A program made the position numbers and the translations under genes. Shown piece after piece: positions 1 through 7,935 of a stretch of 43,880 nt of DNA; position 1 is the stretch's first letter; the number at the start of each line of letters is the position of its first letter. Location of the stretch: contig CADARU010000008.1 of NCBI GenBank assembly GCA_902790415.1, positions 1-43,880 of the forward strand, in the 5' to 3' direction. The notes beneath the pieces are model-generated. The model saw only the letters and a program-made list of their open reading frames with translations, was not told the DNA's origin and searched no databases. This stretch comes from an uncultured Pseudomonadota bacterium. GTDB taxonomy: Bacteria; Pseudomonadota; Alphaproteobacteria; Rs-D84.

Positions 1-577
1 TATTTACTTCTTCTTTTACAACAGGTTGCGCAACTTCACCCAATGTCGCCTTTTTTACAGCCAACGTTTGCTCTGGCAAAACTTGAATTTGAACCTTGGC
101 CAAATTTGTCAGACCAATGCGAGATGCCGCCGCCGGGGACAAATCGATAATACGTGTATTCACAAAAGGTCCGCGATTATTTATACGAACGACAACCGAT
201 TGACCGTTCTCCACATTTGTAACACGCGCGATTGTTGGTAAAGGTAATGTTTTACTGGTCGCGACCATTTGTGTCATGTCATAGGTTTCACCATTACTGG
301 TCTTTACACCATTTAATTCAGATGGAATTATACCCGCAATACCGGTTTGGTTATATCCCAAATCTTCAGACGGGATATATTGTACTTCTTCAACACGATA
401 AGGACTGCCAACATAATAACGTGGTGCCGCCGCCATCAAATATGTGTCATTTAACGATTGTTCTTCAACCAAGGATTCTTCACCAAACTCACCACCATAC
501 ATACCGTTTGTGTTTTTTGTGTCGGCACACGCCGCAACCAACGCAGTCAAAACCGCCAAAGAAATCAATTTTTTCAT
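1..577 (-). CDS. rlpA: RlpA-like septal lytic transglycosylase lipoprotein (3' end cut by window edge)
   Basis: RlpA proteins are outer-membrane lipoproteins that cleave glycan strands at the septum. Translating from the ATG at 577 gives a lipoprotein signal (MKKLISLAVLTALVAAC). It is followed by the double-psi barrel motifs of the family: YYVGSPYRVEEVQYIPSED, then TSNGETYDMTQMVATSKTLP, then ARVTNVENGQSVVVRINNRG and IIDLSPAAA. The start has an AGGAG ribosome site upstream. About 192 codons are visible and the frame is open to base 1, so a C-terminal SPOR domain, if there is one, lies outside. It is transcribed away from the murJ end. Confidence 0.88.
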   Translation of the reverse strand, partial: MKKLISLAVLTALVAACADTKNTNGMYGGEFGEESLVEEQSLNDTYLMAAAPRYYVGSPYRVEEVQYIPSEDLGYNQTGIAGIIPSELNGVKTSNGETYDMTQMVATSKTLPLPTIARVTNVENGQSVVVRINNRGPFVNTRIIDLSPAAASRIGLTNLAKVQIQVLPEQTLAVKKATLGEVAQPVVKEEVN

Positions 578-649
578 TTTAGGGACTCCTTACATTCTTT
601 ATATGGTGATTATACCACATAAAAAAGTGTCTTTCAACCCCAATTTGAT

Positions 650-2113
650 TTATATTTTTTTGTTCAAAATGTATGCTAACGGTAAATAAATCGTACCATA
701 ACCAACAATGGCGGCACCCAACATCCAAATACTGTTTATCGGCACAAACCACAGTCCAACCCCCAACCCGGCGGACAATAGCGCAAAAATCGCCGCCGCA
801 CGCAATGTACGCGCATCTGTTTTAACCAGGCCACGCCGGCGACATGCGCACCCCAACAGATAATTTTTAACATATCCACTAATCACAACACCAACCGGTA
901 TCGCCAAATAACCAATAAACACAAACAAGGTCAAATAAATTACGGATGCAACACCTAATGAAACCATGCTGGTTTTCACAGGCGTTTTGACATCCTGGCT
1001 GGCATACAGGGTTTTGCTGTAAATCTGGCTGATTAACATGGCGGGCAAAACAAAAACCTGAATCATTATTGCGATTGAAACCGCATGTGTTGATTCCGGG
1101 GTCCATGCGCCATATTCAAACAAATATTTTATAATTGGATGCGCCAAAACAAACAGCCCCGCCACACAGGGTAATATTAACATCAAAGATTGTCGCATAG
1201 ATGAATTCTGTTGGATGTAAACACTGCGCATATTTTTGTCCGCCAACGCATTAGATATTGACGACATCAACACCGTTCCAACCGCCAAACCAATCATCGC
1301 AAAGGGTAACTGAACAATTCTATCAGAATAATACAACCAAGAAACCGCCCCACTCTGCCAACTGGCCACCAGGGTTCCTAAAATTATTGTTATTTGATAA
1401 AAACCACTGCCGACTATGCTGACCCCGAAACGTTTAAACATTGTTTTTATCCCCGGGGTCCAATGTGGTACAACCAAACGCAATCCAAAATGATGCCGGC
1501 GAATTCGCGACCACAAAACGCCACACTGAATCACGCCAGATAAAACCACCGTTGCGGCCATAATGTATAAAACAGTATCAGAGGCACCGAAACGCATCGA
1601 AACCAATAATGCCAATATCAACATGATGTTTAGCATAACTGGCATAAACGCCGCCAAAACGAACCGCGAAAAAGCATTTAACACCGCCGAAAAAAATGCC
1701 GCACTGCATATAAATATGACATAGAAAAACATTATACGTGAAATAACAACCGTCATTTCCATTTTGCCAGGTACCGCCGAAAACCCAGGTGCCAACCCCC
1801 ACACCACCAACGGCATAAATATTTCAAACACCAATGTCAATCCCAACAAAACGACCATTAACCAAGAAAAGACATTTTTTGCAAAATCTTCATCTTTCTT
1901 GGAATCAGTGTACATGGGGATAAATATTGCCGACAATGCGCCTTCACCCAACAAATCGCGGAATAAATTCGGCAATTTAAATGCCGCCAGAAATATATCA
2001 GACATACGACCCGCGCCCAAAACACGCGCAATCAGCATATCCCGAACAAATCCAAATATGCGACTAATTCCGGTCATAAGGCCGACCCCGAAAATATGTT
2101 TGCCAAGTTTCAT
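650..2113 (-). CDS. murJ: Lipid II flippase MurJ (MviN)
   Basis: MurJ moves lipid II across the inner membrane for peptidoglycan synthesis. The 487-residue product is polytopic and carries the N-terminal family signature SRIFGFVRDMLIARVLGAG with FKLPNLFRDLLGEGALSAIF, and it has roughly the usual family length of about 510. Longer starts are possible at 2131 and 2140. I chose 2113 because the protein then begins MKLGKHIFGVGLMTGISR as in homologues, and because a TATAAT box ends exactly 7 nt upstream with TTGATT 18 nt further up. There is no Shine-Dalgarno sequence, so the mRNA is probably leaderless. It is divergent from bamD. Confidence 0.93.
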   Translation of the reverse strand: MKLGKHIFGVGLMTGISRIFGFVRDMLIARVLGAGRMSDIFLAAFKLPNLFRDLLGEGALSAIFIPMYTDSKKDEDFAKNVFSWLMVVLLGLTLVFEIFMPLVVWGLAPGFSAVPGKMEMTVVISRIMFFYVIFICSAAFFSAVLNAFSRFVLAAFMPVMLNIMLILALLVSMRFGASDTVLYIMAATVVLSGVIQCGVLWSRIRRHHFGLRLVVPHWTPGIKTMFKRFGVSIVGSGFYQITIILGTLVASWQSGAVSWLYYSDRIVQLPFAMIGLAVGTVLMSSISNALADKNMRSVYIQQNSSMRQSLMLILPCVAGLFVLAHPIIKYLFEYGAWTPESTHAVSIAIMIQVFVLPAMLISQIYSKTLYASQDVKTPVKTSMVSLGVASVIYLTLFVFIGYLAIPVGVVISGYVKNYLLGCACRRRGLVKTDARTLRAAAIFALLSAGLGVGLWFVPINSIWMLGAAIVGYGTIYLPLAYILNKKI

Positions 2114-2120
2114 AGTTTTG

Positions 2121-2150
2121 ATTATACTCATCATAAACAAACAAAATCAA
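2121..2150 (-). promoter_or_regulatory. murJ promoter, predicted leaderless
   Basis: On the minus strand TTGATT (2150-2145), an 18-nt spacer and TATAAT (2126-2121) are followed after 7 nt by the murJ ATG. Transcription would start at or next to the start codon. Confidence 0.6.
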
Positions 2151-2167
2151 GACAGGAATAAAAAGAT

Positions 2168-2890
2168 ATGAAAAAAATTTTTTCTTTGTTTTTCGCGATT
2201 TTTTTAATTGCGGGATGTTCATCTGATTCGGAAATCGTACCAATCGAACCGTTGGCCGATATTTATGAAGCGGCATATTCTGAATTTCAAGACCGCGATT
2301 ATGCGGATGCCGCCGAAAAATTCTTACAGGCCGAAACCCAATACCCAACCAGCGAATGGGCCCCTGATGCATTAATTATGGCCGCGTATTCTCAATATCT
2401 GGACGATGATTTTGCAACCGCGATTATGACAACAGACCGCTTTATGCGCTTTCACCCCGGCAACAAAGACGTTGCCTATGTTATGTATTTGCGCGGAATG
2501 TGCTACTATCGCCAGGTCAGCGATGTGCGCCGCGAACCGGGAATGTCAGTATATGCATTACAACAATTTCAACAACTGGTGGACCGTTTCCCAAATTCCC
2601 CATATACCAAAAACGCAAAGAATAAAATCATTATCTTAAAAAATTATATTGCCGGAAAACTGATGTATTCTGCGCGTAATGATATGCGCAAGCAAAACTG
2701 GACCAGCGCAATATCATCACTGCAAACGATTATTTCTGATGCCCAAGAAACCGCTATGACACCCGAGGCATTATATCGTCTAACCGAAGCATATACCGCA
2801 ATTGGTTTGCCCGCCCAGGCCGATGGTTACGGTGAAATGTTGAAATTGAATTTCCCAGAAAGTAAATGGACAGAAAAATTGGATAAATAA
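2168..2890 (+). CDS. bamD: Outer membrane assembly lipoprotein BamD
   Basis: BamD is the essential lipoprotein of the Bam complex that inserts beta-barrel proteins, here together with the BamA gene at 15643. The 240-residue protein starts with a lipoprotein signal ending IAGC (Cys at about residue 18). It then carries tetratricopeptide-like repeats: EAAYSEFQDRDYADAAEKF, YPTSEWAPDALIMAAYSQY, and later FPNSPYTKNAKNK and TPEALYRLTEAYTAIGL. Length matches the family (about 240-260). An AGGAA sequence precedes the ATG. A Smr-domain gene follows 6 nt downstream, so the two are probably cotranscribed. Confidence 0.92.
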   Translation: MKKIFSLFFAIFLIAGCSSDSEIVPIEPLADIYEAAYSEFQDRDYADAAEKFLQAETQYPTSEWAPDALIMAAYSQYLDDDFATAIMTTDRFMRFHPGNKDVAYVMYLRGMCYYRQVSDVRREPGMSVYALQQFQQLVDRFPNSPYTKNAKNKIIILKNYIAGKLMYSARNDMRKQNWTSAISSLQTIISDAQETAMTPEALYRLTEAYTAIGLPAQADGYGEMLKLNFPESKWTEKLDK

Positions 2891-2896
2891 AACGAC

Positions 2897-3265
2897 ATGA
2901 AAAACCTGACCGATGAAGATATTGCAAAAATGATAGGTACCGATTTCTCACCAGAGGTACGCAGTGTTCAAAGTCAAGTTCGGCGTGAATTACATTTATC
3001 AACCAGAATCCCAAAAAAAATCGAGATTCCCGAACATGCAACGTTGGATTTGCACATGCATACCATTGAACAATCTTGGAACGAAATATTGGAACTGGCA
3101 ATATCAGGTGTCAAAACCGCAACAATTATAACTGGGGCCAGTGGAATATTAAAAATAAAATTTCAAGATTGGGTTCGCGACAGTATTTTGACCCCGTATA
3201 TTGTTTCTTGTTCCCCATTAAATAACGGCAGTTTCGCGGTTAAATTCAGAAAATTAACCGAATAA
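2897..3265 (+). CDS. Smr-domain protein (MutS2 C-terminal-like)
   Basis: Smr domains are small nucleic-acid-binding or nuclease domains related to the C-terminus of MutS2. The 122-residue product has the expected order: a charged N-terminal helix, the LDLHMHTIEQSW motif (LDLHG in most members), then ATIITGASGILK, which replaces the usual ITGKG loop, and a C-terminal strand SFAVKFRK. Both the Gly after LDLH and the GKG loop deviate, so activity may differ from the standard. It sits between bamD and htpX on the same strand. Its target is unknown. Confidence 0.72.
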   Translation: MKNLTDEDIAKMIGTDFSPEVRSVQSQVRRELHLSTRIPKKIEIPEHATLDLHMHTIEQSWNEILELAISGVKTATIITGASGILKIKFQDWVRDSILTPYIVSCSPLNNGSFAVKFRKLTE

Positions 3266-3273
3266 AAAAACTG

Positions 3274-3302
3274 TTGAATAAAATTGGTGTATTTTATAGC
3301 AT
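3274..3302 (+). promoter_or_regulatory. htpX promoter, predicted leaderless
   Basis: TTGAAT (3274-3279), 17 nt, then TAGCAT (3297-3302), followed after 7 nt by the htpX ATG at 3310. No Shine-Dalgarno sequence is present. Confidence 0.5.
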
Positions 3303-3309
3303 CTGTATT

Positions 3310-4236
3310 ATGAAAAAAGTTAAAACTGTTTACGATCATATTCGCAGTAACAATATAAAAACCGCAATCTTGGTTATATTGTTTCCTGTTATTTTTATTG
3401 CGTTGGTATTTTTATTTACATGGATTGTTGCACCGGCAAGTGATGCAATTAATATTGCAATCGGTGTCGCGGCACCAACGTTTGTGATATGTATGATATG
3501 GATGCTGATATCATGGGCTTTTGGTGATTCTATGATGTTGCATATGGCGAACGCACACCAGATAAACGATAATGACGCACAAAACAAATATATATACAGG
3601 TTGGTTGAAAATGTCGCGTTGGCGGCAGGACTGCCGACACCACGTGTTTATATCATAGAAGAATCTGGACTAAACGCATTTGCAACGGGGCGAACACCAG
3701 CGGATGCAACGGTGGCATTAACACGCGGAATAATAAACAAATTGGATAAATTAGAATTAGAAGGTGTAATTGCACACGAAATGTCGCATATTGGCAATCG
3801 CGATATTCGATTGGAAATGTTCGTTATTACCGGACTTGGGGTAACGGTGTTTATTTCTGATATGATATTACACAGCATTACACACGCATCACACGCACGC
3901 GATGAAAAAGATAACAGTGCGGCGGTGCTGTTTATGGTATGGTTGGCATTTTTTGTGTTTAATTTGATTATTAGTCCATTATTGCACATGGCCATTTCAC
4001 GCAAGCGCGAATTTGCCGCCGATGCGACCGGTGCGCAAATCACACGTAACCCCGCGGCATTGGCATCGGCATTGCGTAAAATTTCTGATAATCCCAATGT
4101 GGCCAGTTTATCTGACCGCAAATCCATGGCGGCAATATGTATTGCAAACCCAACAGGGAAAAAGTCATTGGTATCCGAACTGATGGCAACACATCCACCG
4201 GTGGAAGAAAGAATTAAACGTCTGGAATCTATGTAA
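3310..4236 (+). CDS. htpX: Membrane zinc metalloprotease HtpX (M48)
   Basis: HtpX is an inner-membrane protease that degrades misfolded membrane proteins. The 308-residue product has two N-terminal membrane segments, the M48 zinc site HEMSH (His156, Glu157, His160) and the third-ligand motif KREFAADATG (Glu234), with further membrane segments between them. The length is normal for HtpX. An in-frame TTG at 3274 would add 12 residues. I prefer the ATG at 3310 because the protein then begins MKKVKTVYDHIRSN and because that TTG is the start of the -35 box. The C-terminus ends HPPVEERIKRLES, as is typical. Confidence 0.92.
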   Translation: MKKVKTVYDHIRSNNIKTAILVILFPVIFIALVFLFTWIVAPASDAINIAIGVAAPTFVICMIWMLISWAFGDSMMLHMANAHQINDNDAQNKYIYRLVENVALAAGLPTPRVYIIEESGLNAFATGRTPADATVALTRGIINKLDKLELEGVIAHEMSHIGNRDIRLEMFVITGLGVTVFISDMILHSITHASHARDEKDNSAAVLFMVWLAFFVFNLIISPLLHMAISRKREFAADATGAQITRNPAALASALRKISDNPNVASLSDRKSMAAICIANPTGKKSLVSELMATHPPVEERIKRLESM

Positions 4237-4258
4237 CAAACGACAAGGAGAAAAAGAA

Positions 4259-4831
4259 ATGGCGAATCTGCATTTTCATTATGGTGTTATGAGCAGTTCT
4301 AAATCTGCCGCGCTGTTGATAAACGCGTATAATTTCAAGAAAAACGGTATAAAGGTGGAACTGATAAAACCGGCCATAGATAATAGATTTGGCGAAAAAA
4401 CCATAGATTCCAGGATTGGATTATCTGACACAGCAACGGCAATACCAAATTTTCAAAATTATATTGTTGGCGAAGATACGCGCGTTTTACTGGTAGATGA
4501 AATCCAGTTTTTTTCACCATCTGATATAGACCGCCTGGTTGATATTGCCGATAATAAAAACAAAATTGTCATGTGCTATGGTCTGATGGTGGACAGCAAT
4601 GAAAAAATGTTCCCTGCATCACAAAGGTTAATCGAGGTTGGCGCAAAATTGCACCGTATGGAATCGAACTGTCAAATTCAGGGCTGTATGCACCTGGCAA
4701 CACATCATTTACGTTTTGATTCCAATGGCAAAGTCATCCACAGTGGCGACCAAATTGCCCTGGGCGACAGCAATTATAAATCAGTATGCCGTAAACACTA
4801 TAATCAGATGTACCACAGCAAACAACACTAA
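4259..4831 (+). CDS. tdk: Thymidine kinase, type II
   Basis: Thymidine kinase phosphorylates thymidine to dTMP in the salvage pathway. The 190-residue protein has the P-loop region HYGVMSSSKSAALL, the Walker B-type motif VLLVDEIQFF, and a C-terminal zinc-lasso region with Cys pairs (CQIQGC and VCRKHY). An unusual point is that the P-loop reads GVMSSSKS, with Ser where most members have the Gly before the catalytic Lys. A strong GGAG site precedes the ATG. It lies 22 nt after htpX. Salvage capacity fits a reduced or host-associated metabolism. Confidence 0.9.
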   Translation: MANLHFHYGVMSSSKSAALLINAYNFKKNGIKVELIKPAIDNRFGEKTIDSRIGLSDTATAIPNFQNYIVGEDTRVLLVDEIQFFSPSDIDRLVDIADNKNKIVMCYGLMVDSNEKMFPASQRLIEVGAKLHRMESNCQIQGCMHLATHHLRFDSNGKVIHSGDQIALGDSNYKSVCRKHYNQMYHSKQH

Positions 4832-4836
4832 TGGTA

Positions 4837-5439
4837 TCAAGATTTTTTCAACGGTGTTTCATAAACATAAATATTATTCACATACCACTTGCCACCATAC
4901 ATTGTGCCGCCGCCAACACGTTCTAATACACGCGTTGGTTTGATACCCGGGATTGGCACCGCCAAGGTAATAATTACACGAAAACGGCCGGCAACATCAA
5001 TCAATCGGTCATTTACACTGGGCCCCAGGTACGCAATACCTATATCATACTTTTTGCGCGTACGCGCCAGGTATTCAAACGCATCCGCCGCCGCCAATTC
5101 AACTTTCTTGGCATGAAAAATACGATTTTTAATACGCGCCAACGTCAAACTATGCCAAGTGTTTTCGATTGCGATTACACGCATATTGCATTGTCGCGCG
5201 ACCATACGTGCCAACGCACAATCGCCCGCCCCAATATCAACCGCAGTTTTATATTGGGAATAATGTTTTTGAATTTCGGCAATTAACGCGTGGCGCATGC
5301 GGCGACTACTGGCCACAAATGGGATTTGTTTTTTAATATTAACACAAATAATTTTGTCGATAAACACCAATAAAAAATGGAATTCCATCAAAACAATCGC
5401 AATTATCGCACCCCAAAAAACAAAATGCACCCAAAACAT
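4837..5439 (-). CDS. Membrane-anchored class I SAM-dependent methyltransferase-like protein
   Basis: The 200-residue product begins with one hydrophobic segment (HFVFWGAIIAIVLMEFHFLL). A Rossmann methyltransferase core follows: motif I is AVDIGAGDCALARMVA, an acidic strand end is VIAIENTWHSL, and AAADAFEYLA is motif III-like. The substrate is unknown. The start at 5439 is chosen because GCGAGG lies just upstream. The longer reading frame would run into tRNA-Arg at 5537. The gene is convergent with tdk, with only 5 nt between the stop codons. Confidence 0.72.
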   Translation of the reverse strand: MFWVHFVFWGAIIAIVLMEFHFLLVFIDKIICVNIKKQIPFVASSRRMRHALIAEIQKHYSQYKTAVDIGAGDCALARMVARQCNMRVIAIENTWHSLTLARIKNRIFHAKKVELAAADAFEYLARTRKKYDIGIAYLGPSVNDRLIDVAGRFRVIITLAVPIPGIKPTRVLERVGGGTMYGGKWYVNNIYVYETPLKKS

Positions 5440-5536
5440 AAAAACCTCGCTTTGGTTCCAAGGGTATGCAAAAAACGTTAAAAAGTAAATATTTTTTCTT
5501 GCAATCGGGATAAATTTGTATAAAATACACTTCGTT

Positions 5537-5613
5537 GCACCCATAGCTCAACTGGATAAAGCGTCTGACTACGGATCAGAAGACTGAGGGTTCGAATCCT
5601 TCTGGGTGCGCCA
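5537..5613 (+). tRNA. tRNA-Arg (anticodon ACG)
   Basis: A 77-nt cloverleaf: the acceptor stem GCACCCA pairs with TGGGTGC. The anticodon stem TCTGA/TCAGA encloses the loop CTACGGA with anticodon ACG. The T-arm contains GGGTTCGAATCC, and the CCA end is encoded. A terminator follows at 5625. The 3'-terminal 21 nt are repeated at 5777. Confidence 0.97.
5593..5613 (+). repeat. 21-bp direct repeat, copy 1 (tRNA-Arg 3' end)
   Basis: The last 21 nt of tRNA-Arg, from CGAATCC to GCGCCA, recur exactly at 5777-5797. The 163-bp interval holds the tRNA terminator and a repeat element. This is the geometry of an attL/attR pair or of a tRNA-end duplication. No integrase gene is nearby. Confidence 0.85.
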
Positions 5614-5624
5614 GAATAAAAATG

Positions 5625-5652
5625 AAAACACGACCTTGTGTCGTGTTTTTGT
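5625..5652 (+). terminator. tRNA-Arg terminator
   Basis: AACACGAC and GTCGTGTT form an 8-bp stem around a 5-nt loop, followed by a T-rich tract. Confidence 0.8.
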
Positions 5653-5672
5653 TTTTACTGTTGGAACAACGG

Positions 5673-5797
5673 GGATGAGAACCCGACCAGAGGGTTCGAA
5701 AACAAGTAGATTTCACAAAAAAAGTGTAGTGAAATCGTTACGGTTTGCGCGCAGCCGGCACATCGTGCCGTGCGAGCGAATCCTTCTGGGTGCGCCA
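5673..5797 (+). repeat. tRNA-downstream palindromic repeat, copy A, ending in the tRNA-Arg 3'-end copy
   Basis: The element has three small hairpins: GAACCC/GGGTTC (5679-5684 and 5692-5697), GATTTCAC/GTGAAATC (5709-5716 and 5728-5735) and CGGCAC/GTGCCG (5756-5770). It ends with the 21-nt tRNA end. Its core TTCGAAAACAAGTAGATTT matches copy C beside tRNA-Ala (18 of 19 bases). A terminator-like hairpin (AAACCGGC/GCCGGTTT) follows at about 5805-5826. Confidence 0.75.
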
Positions 5798-5846
5798 CGA
5801 ATTCAAAACCGGCTTTTGCCGGTTTTTAATTTGTCTGTGTGCCCAA

Positions 5847-5887
5847 GGATGAGAACCCAATAAAAGTTGCTACGCAACAAGGGGTTT
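5847..5887 (+). repeat. Partial repeat, copy B
   Basis: The segment starts with GGATGAGAACCC, identical over 12 nt to the start of copy A, contains a GTTGC/GCAAC hairpin, and closes with GGGTTT complementary to AACCC. A further GC-rich hairpin (AACGCCC/GGGCGTT, about 5902-5917, T-run beyond) separates it from secG. The stretch 5614-5932 holds no gene that I can see. Confidence 0.55.
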
Positions 5888-5932
5888 AAACGAAATTCAA
5901 AAACGCCCAAACGGGCGTTTTTTTACAGCAAA

Positions 5933-6298
5933 TTATTTCTTAACTGTATCAACCGGTGTGGGGGTTGGTGTTCCCGCCGGGATTGGTGTGCTTTCCGGTG
6001 TTGCCGGTTGCGCCGCATCGGTTTGAACCAATTCTTGGTGTAATTCACTGGGGCCAACGTTATTTGCGGTTTTAGATGAAACCAATGCCAACGCCGCACA
6101 CAACACAAAGAACAATACCGCCAACCAAGATGTTAATTTTGTTAAAAAGTTCCCCGCCGCCGCACCGGTCAACGCGCCACCAAACATGGATGCCGCCGCC
6201 GAACCAGACATACCACTGCCTTCGGATTTTTGTAACAAAATCAGCCCGGTCATAAATACCGCAACAATTATTAATAATACCAATAATATTGAAAACAT
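5933..6298 (-). CDS. secG: Protein translocase subunit SecG
   Basis: SecG is the small accessory subunit of the SecYEG channel in the inner membrane. The 121-residue product has the family layout: a first membrane helix (MFSILLVLLIIVAVFMTGLI), the LLQKSEGSGMSGSAAASMFGG loop read in two parts (LLQKSEGSGMSG then SAAASMFGG), and a second helix (LAVLFFVLCAALALVSS). A Pro/Thr-rich tail follows (ESTPIPAGTPTPTPVDTVKK). An AGGA site precedes the ATG. It is followed, in the opposite direction, by the repeat region beside tRNA-Arg. Confidence 0.93.
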   Translation of the reverse strand: MFSILLVLLIIVAVFMTGLILLQKSEGSGMSGSAAASMFGGALTGAAAGNFLTKLTSWLAVLFFVLCAALALVSSKTANNVGPSELHQELVQTDAAQPATPESTPIPAGTPTPTPVDTVKK

Positions 6299-6328
6299 AT
6301 TTTTATCCTTTGATTATTTTTTATGATT

Positions 6329-6973
6329 TTAATTGTCAGAATCCATATTTGCAAGTTTTTTAAACAACGCCGCCGCCGCCGCACGTGATGCAATCTTCTT
6401 AGATGCCCCACCACCGGTTGCCTGCTGGCCCATTGCGGTTACGGTTGCCGTAAATATCGGACAATGTGCCGGGCCGTTGGGTTCCATAAATTCATAGGTT
6501 GGCAACGCCCCATTATCGTTCTTTTGAACATATTCTTGCAATTTTGTTTTGGCATCTTTTGGTGCCTCGGCTTCGGCGGCGGCCAAATCACGCCATATAT
6601 CAAAAATATATTTGCGGGTCTGTTCAAAACCGCTGTCATAAAACATGGCACCCAAAACAGCCTCCATCGCGTTGGCCAACAAATGACGTTTACGGCCACC
6701 CGTTATATGCCCATGTCGCAAAGATTTTTCCAGTTCTATTTTTATTGCAACATCTGCCAATGTATCGGTTGATACCAATACCGCATGACGGCGCGCCAAT
6801 TCGCCCTCGGTTTCGTTGGGGTACATTTCATATAACAATATCGCAACACTAAGGCCCAACACCCTATCGCCTAAAAATTCCAGACGTTCATTATTATGTT
6901 CGTTATTAACGCCACTTTGCGTTAATGCCAAATCTAATAAACCTTCATCTTTAAATTTATACTTTAATTTCAT
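6329..6973 (-). CDS. rnc: Ribonuclease III
   Basis: RNase III cuts double-stranded RNA, including rRNA precursors. The 214-residue protein has the N-terminal catalytic domain with the signature NERLEFLGDRVLGLSV and the second catalytic segment LLANAMEAVLGAMFYDSG. A C-terminal dsRNA-binding domain starts near KTKLQEYVQKNDNGALPTYE. The second segment has Asn where E. coli has Asp114, while the key Glu117 is kept. The start at 6973 is taken because the protein then begins MKLKYKFKDEGLLDLALTQ. The longer frame from 7006 overlaps lepB. lepB ends 2 nt upstream, so the pair is an operon. Confidence 0.93.
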   Translation of the reverse strand: MKLKYKFKDEGLLDLALTQSGVNNEHNNERLEFLGDRVLGLSVAILLYEMYPNETEGELARRHAVLVSTDTLADVAIKIELEKSLRHGHITGGRKRHLLANAMEAVLGAMFYDSGFEQTRKYIFDIWRDLAAAEAEAPKDAKTKLQEYVQKNDNGALPTYEFMEPNGPAHCPIFTATVTAMGQQATGGGASKKIASRAAAAALFKKLANMDSDN

Positions 6974-6975
6974 TT

Positions 6976-7857
6976 TTATTTTATCCCTTTGCCAAATCTG
7001 TCCCAACGGATTTTATCACCCCAACGCCAAAATGCAAGCAATGGCGCGGCATAATTATGCGAATACCACAAGAAACGCGCACGTCCCAAGACATTTTCAA
7101 CCGGGACAAATCCGACATTGGCGCGACTGTCCAAACTGTTATCACGATTATCACCCATAAAGAACAAATGCTTTTCGGGAACCGTAAATATCGGCGTGTT
7201 ATCCAATGGTTCGTTATCAGATTCTTCAATAATACTGTGTTCGACACCGTTTGGCAAAACTTCGGTGTATTCGGTGGCATCTATGATAGAACACCTGTCG
7301 CCAAAGGGCGGAAACGCATCATCAGGGCGGTATTCAATAGTGTAATTAAATGTTGCCGGCGCGTTATCGACCCATATTTTATTGCCCTTAATCACCATGT
7401 TATCACGATAGCAACCAACCCCACGCAACGAACGCGCCAAAATCGCCGTAACATATTTGCGCGGATTTTTGCGTTCAACCATTTTACCGTTTATATACAG
7501 GCGACCATCAACAACCTGAATCGTGTCGCCGGGTACACCAATCAGACGTTTAATATAATCCTGGGATTCATTAACAGGATTGCGAAACACAATAACATCA
7601 CCAACATTTGGATTTGATGCGAAAAACCGACCGTTCCATAAATGCCAAGAACCAAACGGAAAGGAATAACGCGAATAACCGTACGACCATTTGGTTACAA
7701 ATATATGGTCCCCAATATGCAATGATGGAATCATTGAACCAGATGGAATATTAAACGGTTCCAAGAATAAACTGCGAAAGACAATCGCAATCAATATACC
7801 ATAAAATATTGTATTAAACCATTCACGTACCGCGTTTTTTGGGTGTTTGCCAGACAT
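6976..7857 (-). CDS. lepB: Signal peptidase I
   Basis: LepB removes signal peptides of exported proteins at the periplasmic face of the inner membrane. The 293-residue protein has an N-terminal membrane segment (TIFYGILIAIVFRSLFL), the Ser box EPFNIPSGSMIPSL with the catalytic Ser41, and the Lys box DYIKRLIGVPGD with Lys103. The C-terminal box is FFMGDNRDNSLDSR. The start has AAAGGAAA upstream. It heads the lepB-rnc operon and shares a palindromic divergent promoter region with comM. Confidence 0.95.
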   Translation of the reverse strand: MSGKHPKNAVREWFNTIFYGILIAIVFRSLFLEPFNIPSGSMIPSLHIGDHIFVTKWSYGYSRYSFPFGSWHLWNGRFFASNPNVGDVIVFRNPVNESQDYIKRLIGVPGDTIQVVDGRLYINGKMVERKNPRKYVTAILARSLRGVGCYRDNMVIKGNKIWVDNAPATFNYTIEYRPDDAFPPFGDRCSIIDATEYTEVLPNGVEHSIIEESDNEPLDNTPIFTVPEKHLFFMGDNRDNSLDSRANVGFVPVENVLGRARFLWYSHNYAAPLLAFWRWGDKIRWDRFGKGIK

Positions 7858-7890
7858 TTTATTTCCTTTCTTTAAATAAATAACTTTTTT

Positions 7891-7929
7891 ATATTAGAAC
7901 TTGAATCCGGCCCACGCAAGTTCTAATAT
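7891..7929. promoter_or_regulatory. Palindromic divergent promoter pair for lepB and comM
   Basis: A perfect 13-bp inverted repeat (ATATTAGAACTTG at 7891-7903, CAAGTTCTAATAT at 7917-7929) spaced by 13 nt supplies both promoters. On the plus strand it gives TTGAAT (7901) - 17 - TAATAT (7924), 6 nt before the comM ATG. On the minus strand it gives TTGCGT (7919-7914) - 17 - TAATAT (7896-7891) for lepB. The two overlap fully, so polymerase should bind one or the other. Confidence 0.6.
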
Positions 7930-7935
7930 CAAAAT

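Noticed and set aside
2064-2372. A minus-strand frame across the murJ-bamD region
   Set aside because: It is a shadow of bamD that overlaps the divergent promoter; no ribosome site or family pattern is present.
5440-5544. A longer start for the methyltransferase gene at 5544
   Set aside because: It would overlap the tRNA-Arg gene, and the ATG at 5439 has a GAGG site.
5593-5797. A genomic island attached at tRNA-Arg
   Set aside because: Only 163 bp lie between the 21-bp repeats and there is no integrase or cargo. It was kept as a repeat, not called an island.
5606-5863. An 85-codon frame over the repeats after tRNA-Arg
   Set aside because: It runs through the tRNA end, a terminator and repeat hairpins, has no ribosome site, and its protein is Arg-rich without family features.
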